Assembly: GCA_958496175.1 (NCBI GenBank)
Contig: OY292277.1
Coordinates: 51,781,050-51,845,049 of the forward strand
Source: Sisyra terminalis
Lineage: Eukaryota > Arthropoda > Insecta > Neuroptera > Sisyridae
Reading direction: 5' to 3'
Length of the DNA stretch: 64,000 bases
The notes beneath the pieces are model-generated. The model did no database searches, had not been told where the DNA came from, and worked only from the letters and a program-made list of their open reading frames with translations. The position numbers and the translations under genes were made by a program. Positions 11,337 to 21,795 of the stretch are shown piece after piece. Within the stretch, counting starts at the first letter, position 1. The number at the start of each line of letters is the position of its first letter.

Positions 11337-12235
11337 GGCCATGAGAGAAACGATTATTGCCACCCAGGTTTTTCTTTCAGTTTAGCCACAAGAATTCCTC
11401 GAGTGGGATGTAAAATGTATTAACAGAACTTAATAACAAAGATAAGAAATTTTCAATCCGTTTCATGAAAAATCAATTAAATTTTTTTTCTAAATATTTG
11501 CATGTTACCTACCTCAAACAAACCTTAAGTATAACTACAGAAAATTTTCCAACTTTTCAGCGACTGAAATTTAATTTGTACGCATTTAAATTAAAATTAG
11601 ATCCGCACAATTCACGTTTCTAAACACTTTTGATTGAAAAAATCAATTACGGAAACTTCACCGATTTTTCATTTCAAAATGTTTCAACAATTTGATTATT
11701 GAAACCATATCTAATACACCAAACGATAAAAATTCGCACCGTGGACTATTAAGTTTGATTTTTATCTGGAATTGAAATCACTGGAGAAAATTTGATTTAA
11801 TCTCTCAAAAAGCAGATTATAATTGCCATTACATAAATCTTAAACTATGTCAGATCTGGAAATAATCTATAAAACGCTCCATTCAAAGTTAATACTCATT
11901 TTAACATCTTAGGTCACGAACTCTAAAAACGCTCTCGGAATATTTGAAAAAGAATTCCAGTAACATCTGATCTTTATTTTAGTTTTTTTTTATTTATTCA
12001 CGTTTGTAATAATGGTCCGTGTATTTATACAACTGTGGAGAATGGGCTTGATGTTTTGTCCCTTGGACTGCTAGAACATATAACCCGTTTATTTATTTCA
12101 ATGAATTCTAAAAAGATTATCTTAAACTGACATTTTTTTTGTTGTCGTTGTTGTTCTTGGATTGAGTTTTGTTAAGATAATAATTGAATTTTTATTAAGG
12201 TAGATCTAAACTGTGATTTTAGGCATGTAAACATT
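11337..12235. other. Unique DNA, no supported gene
   Basis: It is AT-rich, with no recognisable transposon end, RNA gene or coding homology. Confidence 0.45.
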
Positions 12236-12355
12236 GGATGGTTTGCCATGAGAAAATGTAACAAGACTAATATAAACAAATTAGTTTAAATGGTTAAAAT
12301 TATTGTTATTGGTCGGTTAGAACGTGAATTTTTTTGGTGAAGCTGTTTTTCTTGA
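12236..12355 (-). repeat. Inverted fragment of the 7.7-10.5 kb array unit
   Basis: CATTGGATGGTTTGCCATGA and the following TTATTGGTCGGTTAGAACG and TGGTGAAGCTGTTTT are the reverse complement of sequence at about 8640-8730. The fragment is therefore an inverted dispersed copy of part of the array unit. Confidence 0.75.
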
Positions 12356-12889
12356 CAGATTTTTCTCATATTTTTTCTTCAAATGCTTATCGTAACGATC
12401 GGTAGTTTTTCGAGGTCTTTTTGATGAGTATTTGGTAGCTGAAACATGGAATTTATCTATATATTTTTTTTACGATAAACATTGTTTTTAAAAAAGTTTA
12501 GAAGTACTCATTTTTTATGGTTAAAACATATCAAATTTGATGCGAGATTAAGGCCTGATTTTTGACCAACCTTTATAAAACTTGGCTCAATAATTTGTAG
12601 TTTATTTCTTAAGTCATTTTCTAAAGGATTGATTCATTTTAAAACTAAATTTAGGAAAGAAAACACTTAAAATTTAACACAAAGGCTAAATTTTTGATCC
12701 AAAAATAACATTTTTTTTCAACAGGAACAACAAGTTTTAACTATGGTAAAATATGTTTTAAGAAATGTAATAAATTTTATTGCTCTTTTGATTAAATTAT
12801 TCTTTACCATTTGTTTACATTACTTTTGAAGAAAGTTCATAAGTCATCCAATTAGGGTAAAAATCCTGATCCAAGATCGTATGAGATTA
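12356..12889. other. AT-rich DNA, nothing recognised
   Basis: No repeat, RNA or coding feature identified. Confidence 0.45.
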
Positions 12890-13172
12890 GTATAAGACAG
12901 TGGTCGGGGAACCGGAGTAAATTACCCCAAATGGGGTAAAAATTTTTTTTTTGGGTAATAGTCCCAATTTTGAAGTAATTATATCAAACATAAAACAACA
13001 TAATTTTTTATACTACAAATATGTAAATTTTAAATTAATTCAATAAATAATGTTTACTTAAAATTTACATTGATTGTTTTATTTCAAAATAGGGGGGGTA
13101 ATATCGACTTACGCAAAAAAAAATTTTGGAGTAATTTGGAGTTAAAAAAGTTCTCCGACCACTGGTGTAAGA
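12890..13172. mobile_element. hAT-type MITE with 8-bp target site duplication
   Basis: The element spans 12898-13164 (267 bp). It begins CAGTGGTCGGGGAACC and ends AGTTCTCCGACCACTG, typical hAT-like terminal inverted repeats. It is flanked by GTATAAGA (12890-12897) and GTGTAAGA (13165-13172), an 8-bp duplication with one mismatch, the length hAT transposases make. It has no transposase, so it must have moved in trans. Confidence 0.9.
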
Positions 13173-13334
13173 TGACCAACGAAATCGAATATATGGATTG
13201 AAATTGAATGCATTGAATTCATCATAAAATGCATTGATGCATTGAATTCTTAATAAAACTTTAGCTAAAATCCTGCAGAACATATAAACATGTTTTAATA
13301 TGTTAGCATCGTATTATTAGCAACCGTAATACAG

Positions 13335-13592
13335 TGAATCATCACAAAGCAGTTACGGAGTGATCCAAACTACTTGATGACCACTGAGGAAGATTGCTTG
13401 GCAATCGAAATACGTATCTGGGCAATACGTCACGAATATTTTTGTTTGAACTTCTGTTCAAATTTATGTTTATGTTATGATTTTTATAAATATAATTATA
13501 TTAAATTATACTACATAAATTGGACCGAAATATATCCTATATATTGTATACGCAGTATAACTGTTCAAAGTCAGCGAAAAAATCTTATTTTG
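13335..13592 (+). mobile_element. Hammerhead-type dispersed repeat, sense copy
   Basis: This is the cleanest single copy of the family. Its parts in order are ATCACAAAGCAGTTACGGAG, the hammerhead-like motif (13379-13425), TTTGAACTTCTGTTCAAATT (itself a small hairpin), a run matching TAAATTGGACCG, TATATTGTATACGCAGTATA, and GTTCAAAGTCAGCGAAAAAA. Other copies lie at 265, 33743, 37111, 37482 and 52463. I infer a Penelope-like or retrozyme-like non-autonomous element from the ribozyme motif and the frequent inverted or partial tandem arrangement. No reverse transcriptase is attached. Confidence 0.7.
13379..13425 (+). ncRNA. Hammerhead-ribozyme-like motif
   Basis: The CTGAGGA box is at 13384-13390, followed by one extra A. 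Helix II is GATTGC-TTG-GCAATC, a perfect 6 bp. Next come the GAA box (13407-13409) and ATACGTAT, a self-complementary helix III that could pair between two molecules. The cleavage nucleotide C follows at 13418. Helix I pairs CCA before the box with TGG after the C. The extra A between the box and helix II departs from the strict consensus, so activity is uncertain. Very short or dimeric helix III is known for hammerheads of Penelope-like elements and retrozymes. Confidence 0.55.
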
Positions 13593-14627
13593 GTCATGTA
13601 ACTATTGTTCAATATTGCCTTTATATAAGAATTTTTGTTATTCATAAAAAAATACTTTGCTATTGTTTTATAATAATCTTTTTTGGAAAATAATTTCAAA
13701 TTGAAAAAAGAAACTACAGACCAAATAGAAAAGTTTCCAAAAAGTCACAAATTTATTGTAATTTTGTTAGCAAATTGAATCCATTTTGATTTTAATAAAT
13801 TTGCCATTAAATATTTAATTTACTAAAAAGACAAAAAAGAAATAATAAACAATAAACCATCATCTGAACTCTGTTCTCCAGAAACTACCTACCCGAAAAG
13901 CTCCTGGTTCCAACCGGATTTCTAATAGTTCCCTAAAGCATCTCCCATTCAAAGGAACCAGTTGCAGCCAACAATTATACGTAAAGGTTTAAGCGAATAA
14001 ATAAATTGGAAATGAAATATATTAAATTACTAAAAATTTTATAAGAATTCTTCAACTGCAAATATCTAAAAAAATATTGAATAGTGGCTCCTATAAATAC
14101 ATATCATCATCAACAGGCAAACTAAATTTACCATCATAAAAAATTTGAACTAAATGTGAACTTAAGATTAAAAAATACTCTTAATTTTCTTCAAAATGAT
14201 CAAAAAAGGGTTCTACTTGGAATGGTCAATTTTTAAACAAATTTATTATGTTATTGATTTGTAATCCTGAATGATAATTGGAAAGATTTCTTGTTTTTGT
14301 CTTTTCTTTTTCCTAAATCAAGCTTTTAAATCAATATGCAAATATAGTGAAGAATATACACAATTGGTTTGGCAAAGAAATTTTCAATGAAAGAATTGAA
14401 TTGCTTGAATATTTGAGTCTCTAAATCTAGCCTTATACGTTTGCATAAATCTCTAAAGCTTTTCGTAAATTGTTGGTCTTATCATTGGATATTTTTCCGT
14501 AAAAGTTTTCTAAACATTTAATATCGTTTACTTAAATTTTTTCATTTTATTTTGAGAAAAAACTTCCAAGTAATGTAATGAATATTTTTATTTTGCTACC
14601 TATACAGAAATTATGCAATTTTTTGTA
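13593..14627. other. AT-rich DNA with a fragment of the 7.7-10.5 kb array unit
   Basis: About 14050-14165 resembles 8790-8890 (ATAGTGGCTCCTAT, GCAAACTAAATTTACCAT and AAAAATTTGAACTAAAT in the same order). The rest shows only a short inverted pair near 13898-13975 (GGTTCC...GGAACC). Confidence 0.55.
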
Positions 14628-15345
14628 TACAGTGGCCCAAAAATTCCGAAGGGATTCATCACCCACTAAATGTTGGATGTTTATTTTTTCTATTAATTCA
14701 AAGCATAAAATAAAGAACAAACATCGGATTTTTGTTTTCTGAATACAAAATATAACATCTTTTAAATGTCTTTCATTTTCCATTTTGCAAAAATGATCTA
14801 TTTCGATGACATGGTTCATTACAGTTCTTATCATTTCTGTGGTATCATCTCTGTTGCCCTGATTTTGGCACAAATATTTTACTCAAGTTGTGGAATTATT
14901 CCAGATTTATTTGCAAAAAATTTTTTTTTCAGGCATCCTTAATAAAAATGAGACATCTTAAGGTCCAGAAATAGCGTTGGATAATCCACAGTACATATTT
15001 TCGAGATTATTCTTTCTCCCAAAATGATCCTTACAATTCCCAATATAGCTTCATCAGTATAGCAGGTAGTACCATCTCGCTAAAACTTTATTCCTGGACT
15101 AAATTTCCTTGCAGATCTCACAACATTTTGAAGCATTGCTCTATATTGTTCTCGATTTACGATCACTGCATTAATCTTGTGATGGAATTCCACTGCTATA
15201 TTAAAAATCAAAATTGCCACGATTATCGCCATTTTTTAACGCTGAAGGGGCACCAAAAGAAGATGAAGAAAAAGCTGTATTTTCCGTGAAATAATTTCAC
15301 ATCTTCTGAACAAAAAAAAATTTCTAACTTTTGGACCATTCTGTA
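14628..15345 (-). mobile_element. Degraded Tc1/mariner-superfamily DNA transposon
   Basis: Terminal inverted repeats TACAGTGGCCCAAAAATTCC (14628) and the reverse complement of TTTTGGACCATTCTGTA (ending 15345) bracket a decayed transposase on the - strand. A TA at 14626-14627 fits the usual target dinucleotide. The element is far shorter than an autonomous copy, so the 5' part of the transposase gene is missing. Confidence 0.75.
14700..15245 (-). pseudogene. Tc1/mariner-superfamily transposase remnant
   Basis: The - strand translation in shifting frames follows the family's C-terminal half: VNREQYRAMLQN (usually VN.ERYRAML), a decayed QQDGAT.HTA motif read as RDGTTCYTDEA, ILGERIISKICTVDYP (usually FGDRIISR...NWP), and a decayed DL.PLDYFLWG.LK motif read as DLKMSHFY. 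The tail is TEMIRTVMNHV followed by HLKDVIF. Stops and frameshifts interrupt it and the catalytic half is eroded, so the protein is dead. The open - strand stretch at 14547-14873 is only its tail running past the element end. Confidence 0.75.
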
Positions 15346-16489
15346 TTCAATTAAAAGTACAAATTAATATTGTTTCAAAAAATATCAATGGGATAAAATG
15401 AAGATTTACATACAAGGGATTTCTAAAGGATTGATATATTTTTTTTATCAAAACAAAGAAAAACTAATATTTGGAAAGACTGAAGAAGTATTTGATTCTT
15501 AAAACTAGAAATTAGATTGTTTGGGAAAGAGATTTTTTCAGGAGGAAAAATAAGGGGAAAGATTTTTTTGGAGCTATAGTAATTTTAAAATGGTATCTTG
15601 TCTTTTAATAAGTGGAACTATTGTTGCAAATCTCTGAATTTTTATCATATTTTTATGACGATATTTAATGGATTAAAAAAATAGATAACTAATTGAGAAT
15701 GTATAAAATATTGCATAAATAGGGTATCAATTTGTTGCATATAGTAGAACAAATAAAATGCATTTTTTTGTAATTGTTTCACTAAAATTTCAATCAGTAC
15801 AATTTCAACACGAATCGTCCAATTTTAAACACTACAATTGCCGTTTAAAATATTTCTTTTTAACACAATTAAAACATAACAACAATTTAAACATCCAATT
15901 TATAAAATTGCAAAATTCAAATTGAACACATTTAATCATGGCCATAATTGCACTCGAACAAAACGTAATTATAAGAACACAGTAACAATCCAAACATTTG
16001 GCATTAATTTACGGTGCTCAGTTAAATGAACAGTTATTGTATTTTTAGACTAAATAACTTATTTGATCATGCTCAAATGAGCATGAGAAAATTGATTGTC
16101 ATTCCGAATAACGGAATGCAATATTGATTTTTTTTTCACGCCAAAACTTCCGAAAATCAAACATTCAAATTTCCACTTTGGAATTTCACCTTTCCATTGT
16201 GTCATACTGAAAAGTTTTCAACAAATATGTTCTAGTTTCACGTTTTTGCGCAAAAACTGATTCATTTTCGATGTGAAATATATAATCGAAAAATTGAGTT
16301 TTTTCCATTTTACTGTTATTATAGCGAGAGCGTAACCGTTTTCGTCATTTGAGTAACAAATTTTTGTGTTCAATGACTTGCAAATTTGGTTTTCTGACAC
16401 ATTTTTTTGGCTGTTAAAATCAAAGAATTGGTACCGTTTTTTTTTCTCAACTTTTGTGGATAATAACAGTGAATGTAAACGGTATGAAT
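15346..16489. other. AT-rich unique DNA, no gene seen
   Basis: No repeat or coding homology recognised. Polypurine and polypyrimidine runs are common, as across the window. Confidence 0.45.
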
Positions 16490-17170
16490 GTCCTTTTAAT
16501 GCAGGAGAATAACAAAAAAATCAAATAAATAATATTGTGATAATGGTGAGGTATTGTTTGATCTATGTACCAACCTCTTTTGAAAATAAAAGAAACTTAC
16601 CACTAAATTTTTCAAGAGGAGGAGCAAATAAACTAAATAAAAGATTTCGTTTGCACGGGAGGCATTTTTCGATAGGCTTTGTTGTGACAAACACAAGAAA
16701 TGGGCAAACGTTCGTGATAAATATTTCTTTTCCACAAAAAGCCTCGCATACAATTGCGCCCGAAACGAACCCATTTCGGTGTATTTTTTCCCATTACATT
16801 TTTAAAAACCAATAAAGAATTAAAATAAATCATGCATTTAAGGATTTTATTGATTTTTTTTCTCGAGAAAACCGACGGCCTATTGAATTGATTGTGCGCC
16901 ACACACGAACTGTGCTCTATTTATGTCCCATTTTATTTTGTGGCCGAATCAATTCGCCTTGTGATTATCATAAGGGAAATTATACTTCAATTAATTAATC
17001 ATAAAAGGCCTAACAATGGAAATCAAAGTGGTTACTTCGCCATGCTACACGAAGCGTAATTAGAGCAAATGCATTAAATGCAATTTATCAATCGATACTT
17101 ATGTAAGTTGCATTGATAAGCAATCGGCTCAAAAGGAAATATTGTGCCATACAAATTTTAAATTTCATGC
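16490..17170. other. GC-richer unique island, possible conserved regulatory DNA
   Basis: Overlapping open stretches occur on both strands (16496-16902), which argues for locally raised GC rather than one gene. The 3' part (16860-17170) contains homeodomain-type ATTAATTAATCATAAA and paired TAAT and TTAT cores amid non-repetitive, GC-richer sequence, the look of an insect enhancer. No exon can be defended. Confidence 0.3.
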
Positions 17171-17246
17171 ACTTCTTTAGTTCTTCAACCGCAAATTAGA
17201 GCCATTTCATTGAACTACTAAGATTTATTATTAACTTCTTTTTTTT

Positions 17247-18747
17247 TGTGTAATTTATTGATTAACTAATATATTTGGATTATCAATTTAGTTTAATCGC
17301 TAAAAATAAAATATGATAAAATTCAGATCTCAGCTTTTATTTTTTTAAATACGAAGACGATTCAGGTTGTTTAAGATCGTTTTTTTTATTTAGTACTAGT
17401 AGTTACCCGTTGCATTCGCTACTAAAGGTTTTATCTCAATAAAATGTTAAATATGAGATAATGTATTTTAATATATTTTAAATTAAATAATCAGTGTTGT
17501 TAATATAAAAAAAAGTTTATCTTAAATTATATTAAAAAATAAAATAAAAGTGTTTTTTTATATCATTTTAATAACAACATTTTAAATAACGTCATTTCAC
17601 TAAATTAGTATGAAAGTTTAATACTTATGTAGTACTTATACCAAACAGGCGATTTTAAATTTTGGTTCGTTTTTCAACAATCAAACTTTTTCAAATCTAT
17701 TTTTTTATGAACCAATGGTTGTATTCTGGAGTAATTATATATTCGGCTGAAAAGCATTAAGGTAGCAATTTTTTGCCATATATTTCACAGTCAATTCAAA
17801 TATAAAATCATCGATACTAACTTTTTTCGGCATTTAGAATAATTTGAAAACCAATTATTGTTATTGAAAATAAATAAAATATTCGAATTCACTTCCACGC
17901 TTTCCACCTATTTCCAACAATTTTGTATGTACAACGTCCAAATGTGCGAAATTGAATAGCCTTTAAGTCATGTTAATTAACATAAAAGTCATTATTTTTT
18001 TTCGTTTTACATTGTATTTTCAAATATAAGTGCACTTTTGTGTCGATGAAATTTGGAAAGTTTTTCCTCCTACGATGCAGATACATAATAAGAAAGGGTT
18101 TTTGAAAATTTCTCCCATAAAAGAGTAAAAAATGGTAGCAAAGATTGTAAGGGATAATGTTTAATATACAATCGAAATTTCAAATTTGATAATCAATCAA
18201 AGTCCGTTAAAAGTGAAACGTTATTACTGCTTAATATAAAACAAAGTTGGTTTATTATCAGAAACAAAAACTTAGGGTCTACTTAAAAATTTAAACTCTG
18301 ATAAGTAGATATATCTGAAATGGTTAAGTTAAGTTTATAAGTGAGCATTTAGTGTTTTAGCTTTCCCATATTGTAAACCTGAAAATCCGAAATACGTTTT
18401 AACAAACAAATACATTAGTGAGTGAGTACCCTTTTCAACGTTTTGAATGTGTGAGTGGGGATAACAATGCGCATGCGCATAGCCCATTCTGCACGGAAGC
18501 ACAAAAAGATAACCAAATTATTTTATAAGATTTTAACTATTCATTTAGCTACGTTTCATTACGTACCGTAACTTCATTAGGCTTCTTGATTCACAAAAAT
18601 ATAATATTTTCAATTTAAATTCAATTAATAAATAAAATAAATTATTAAAAAAAAATTAAGCTGAGATCTGAATTTTATCATCATTTATTTTAAACGATTG
18701 AACTAAATTATTAATCCAAATATATAATTTAATCAATAAATTACACC
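17247..18747. mobile_element. Fold-back element split by a later 1.1 kb insertion
   Basis: The left arm (about 17247-17396: TAATTTATTGATTAA, AAATTCAGATCTCAGCT, then AGACGATTCAGGTTGTTTAA) is mirrored by the right arm (about 18532-18747: AGCTGAGATCTGAATTTTAT, CGATTGAACTAAATTA and TTAATCAATAAATTACA). The inner TTTAGCTACGTTTCATTACG matches the fold-back at 9733-9994. The 1.1 kb between them (17397-18531) is a different repeat with a sister at 24837, so it inserted into an existing fold-back. Confidence 0.8.
17397..18531 (+). mobile_element. 1.1 kb dispersed repeat, copy 1 (nested)
   Basis: It begins CTAGTAGTTACCCGTTGCAT and ends near GCGCATGCGCATAGCCCATT, CTGCACGG and TTTTATAAGA. It matches 24837-25964 along its whole length with scattered substitutions and indels. 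Its start and tail resemble the end phrases of the 3997-6592 element, suggesting the same broad class (RTE-like or Helitron-like; inference). No intact ORF. Confidence 0.8.
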
Positions 18748-19904
18748 AAAATAACAATAATTTCTTAAACGATTTGAAGGTTCAAACTTCAAAAATTCGG
18801 CATTTTTTTTACTGAAAGATGAACACAAAACTTTGTATCCTGTTGTAGTCCTTTTTTTCTTTGTTGTAATTGAAAGTAAATCTTCTTTATAGTTACAGAC
18901 CTTAAAAAATAAGTTCAATTTATATTTCAAACGAATTCTATTTCGAAGTGAAAAGTTTTGACGAGCGTCATAGTCGTCGCCTTGCCTAGTGCTTCTTCAA
19001 AAACCGTCACTCAAGATTGGAAAAGCCACAACTTGAATTTTCCAACTTTTTGCAATAAGATTACAAAACTTAGGCGACAAAAGTGTCGTCTAACTCCTTT
19101 AAATATAATGACTTTATCTCTCCACTAAAACAATTTTTGCCCGACTGTTTTCTATCTATGTAACGTGTTTTTTTTTTCATGTACAAAATTGCCAATCGTA
19201 AACTCGCGTCTCGATTTCAATCTACACTCCAATCCGAAAACCAATATTTGATTTTTAAATTCACAATGATTAGATTGTTCAAGTCTTAAGTGGCCCAAAA
19301 AAAAAAGACGAGGAAGTCAAGATTGCACTTGTAGATTATTTTTAAATTAAAATGATTTTATTTCTTCATATATGACTTTCACTTTTGGATTTAATAGATT
19401 TTTTTATTTTTTTTTTGGTTGGGAAACTAAATTCAATTTATGAACGATTTTCCGCCAAAAATAACATCGAAACATTTCCTGTGTTTATCGTTAAATTTAA
19501 TGACTACATTTTTTTTGGTTTGTGGTGAAATTCGATTCGCGAATATAAAATTAAATGGTTTACAGATTGGAAAATATATTAGTGGTGTTGCGGGAGAAAG
19601 TTTGGCTAATCTGTTGCACGATTTACACGAATTATTTCTTTTTAATATTTGAACGAAAAATGATTTATTTCCAAATATAATTTTTGGGAAAGAAAACGCG
19701 ACTTTAATGTTGTTTGGAGTTTCAGTTCGCTTTGGCCTTCCGCCAGAAATTCCGAGCACATGAAATTTAACGAGACGAGCTTATTATTTTATACCAAAAA
19801 AAAAAAAAAATATTTTCAAATCAAGTCTAATGGTTTTTTGATTGCATTTTCGATGAACTGCTCACATTGAAATTTACTTGCCCAAAAATAATTATTTTGT
19901 TTCC
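18748..19904. other. Unique AT-rich DNA, no supported gene
   Basis: Frames on both strands at 19433-19759 overlap each other and have no splice or homology support. Confidence 0.4.
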
Positions 19905-19925
19905 CGGTTTTCCACTGTCTTGTCA

Positions 19926-20110
19926 GTGCAATAAACACGTACCGTTCCCGTTTCGCATATTGTTGCCAAGTCGAAGCTCGCCGCTTTCACTTATCCCATG
20001 GGACACCCCCGGCTAATGGCAAGAAAATATCCTCAAATGTATATAACTCAGGAAAGATGAGCATCAAATATGCAATCGATAATAATGTAATTTACATTTG
20101 GCTTGATTAA
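19926..20110 (+). other. GC-rich island with an exon-like open frame, unrecognised
   Basis: A good acceptor (CCACTGTCTTGTCAG, ending 19926) precedes a frame open for about 60 codons to TAA at about 20108. It starts AINTYRSRFAYCCQVEARR and includes HGTPPANGKKISSNVYN. Local GC is well above the surroundings. No clear donor or family is visible. This could be an exon or a conserved non-coding element. Confidence 0.25.
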
Positions 20111-21134
20111 ATTACGTTTGGCTCATGGAAAAAAATACACTTAAATGCTCTTTTATTAAATTTCCGAGTGAAATATTTCCAATCGAACGTTTTTTTTTTC
20201 CTCTGTATTCCAAACAAGTTTTTCTTTCGTCTTTGAACAAAAAAAAAAAATGTTTATTTCTTCCACGTTTTCCTATTGTTCATATAAAGGCGTCAGAAAT
20301 GTCGAGTTTATGACATCATTTACTTGTAATTACTATTCAATAAAAGTACGATTAAGACGGCATAAATCATACGAGTAAGAAGAAATGATAGGATCTAACG
20401 GAAAAAGCACCCAATCATCGTTAAATCTTAATTCGAATTCAAGTCGAGTGACACACACCATAGAAATATATTTTTTTTAAATAAGAATTATTCTTATTTA
20501 TACTTTGTTTCACTAATGCAGGCTTTGCATGATAGGGGTGGTTTTATTGCGGAGAGAAGCACTTAAGGACCTTATACCCTTAAGACGAAAATCTTGTCTG
20601 CTAAGTGGAGTCTGTGAATGTATACGTGAGACTTGACACACATGGGGCCTATGAGTTGCAAAAAAAAAACACCCTTATCTGGATCAAATGCCCCCAAACT
20701 TTAACTTCTCGAAAAAAAATCTATTTTTATTTTTTATAACCTGAGGCCTTGTTTTTTTTTGTCTCAAATTATTTTCGTTCATTAGGCCATTCTAAAAAAA
20801 CTTTTCCCTCAGCAAATAATGATTTGTAAGCTTTTAAATATAAGACAAACAATTAAGGAAATTTAATGACTTTTCAGACAAAAATGCTTTGATTAAAAAA
20901 AATTTTGACCTCATACATTATATTGAAAAATAATATGTAGTCAAAGTTATTGATTTTACACTACATATTGTCCATTTTTATTATTTGCATTTAAGGAAAC
21001 CACATTCTTTTGCTTAAAACTTCTTAAAAATTACATTTTGATAATTTTAATTTTATTAATAATCAAACATCTACCAGATGAAAGCATTTGCATTCTTCAT
21101 ACCCTATTTAATGCTACCATTAGAATAGTACTCT
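20111..21134. other. AT-rich DNA, no gene seen
   Basis: A GC-richer patch at 20520-20660 contains CTTAAGG...CCCTTAAG, a short imperfect hairpin. Nothing else is recognised. Confidence 0.4.
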
Positions 21135-21795
21135 TCCTTTCGTTCTGAAAAGTAGCCAGAATGATCCTGGATCATAAGCCAGGTAAATCCAAAAAATAAG
21201 GTCTCTTCTTATAGACCGATTAGCCTCCTACCAAAGTTATCTAAATTTTTCGAAAAACTCCCCTTACAAAAAATTAAGTCCATATTAAAAGAAAAGGAGG
21301 TCATACCGAGACATCAGTTTGGATTTCAATAGGAGCACGCCACAATCGAGTAGGTCCATTGAGATGCTGAAACTATAATAAATTTTCTACACCAAAAAAA
21401 AAAAATAAATATTGTCCTGCAATATTTGTTGACATTAGTCAACAATTGAGCAGGTCCATCAAGATGCTGAAATTATAATAAAATCTCTACACCAAAAGAA
21501 ATACTGCTTTGCATTATTTCTTGACATTATTCAAGTTTTTGACAGAGTTTGGTACAAAGGGCTTATCCATAATATAAAGCAAAAAATCCCGAATCCATTG
21601 ATTAAAATGTGGGGAACTGCTAGTAGTTCCAACATCAACATCATACAAATATTCCAGACTAAGACAATTCACAAGAGTAAAGAAATTATTAGTCTGCAAT
21701 ACATTTCATTTTTGGAGCTGGCATTCCAAAAAGTATTATAAGGGGTACTCTATAATAGTATACCTCACCGTCCATAAGTTCAACAAATTCGCTTA
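21135..21795 (+). pseudogene. Jockey-clade LINE reverse transcriptase remnant
   Basis: Conceptual translation in shifting frames gives KVARMILDHKPGKSKK, a DRLASYQSYLNFSKN stretch (usually YRPISLLP..SK.FEK), TIEQVHQDAEIIIKSL, FLDIIQVFDRVWYKGLIHN and IKQKIPNPLI. These are the ordered fingers and palm motifs of Jockey-type RT, including the FLD...FDRVW box. The part around VPQGS is scrambled and the YADD box is absent, so it is truncated at both ends and dead. A roughly 130-bp segment (AATCGAGTAGGTCCATTGAG... and AATTGAGCAGGTCCATCAAG...) is present twice in tandem inside the RT. Confidence 0.8.

Noticed and set aside
14547..14873. 108-codon antisense frame as a gene
   Set aside because: Its first half is the tail of a dead Tc1/mariner-type transposase, and the rest runs through the element end into flanking DNA.
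16496..16902. Three overlapping open frames on both strands
   Set aside because: Mutual overlap on opposite strands is better explained by locally raised GC than by three genes.
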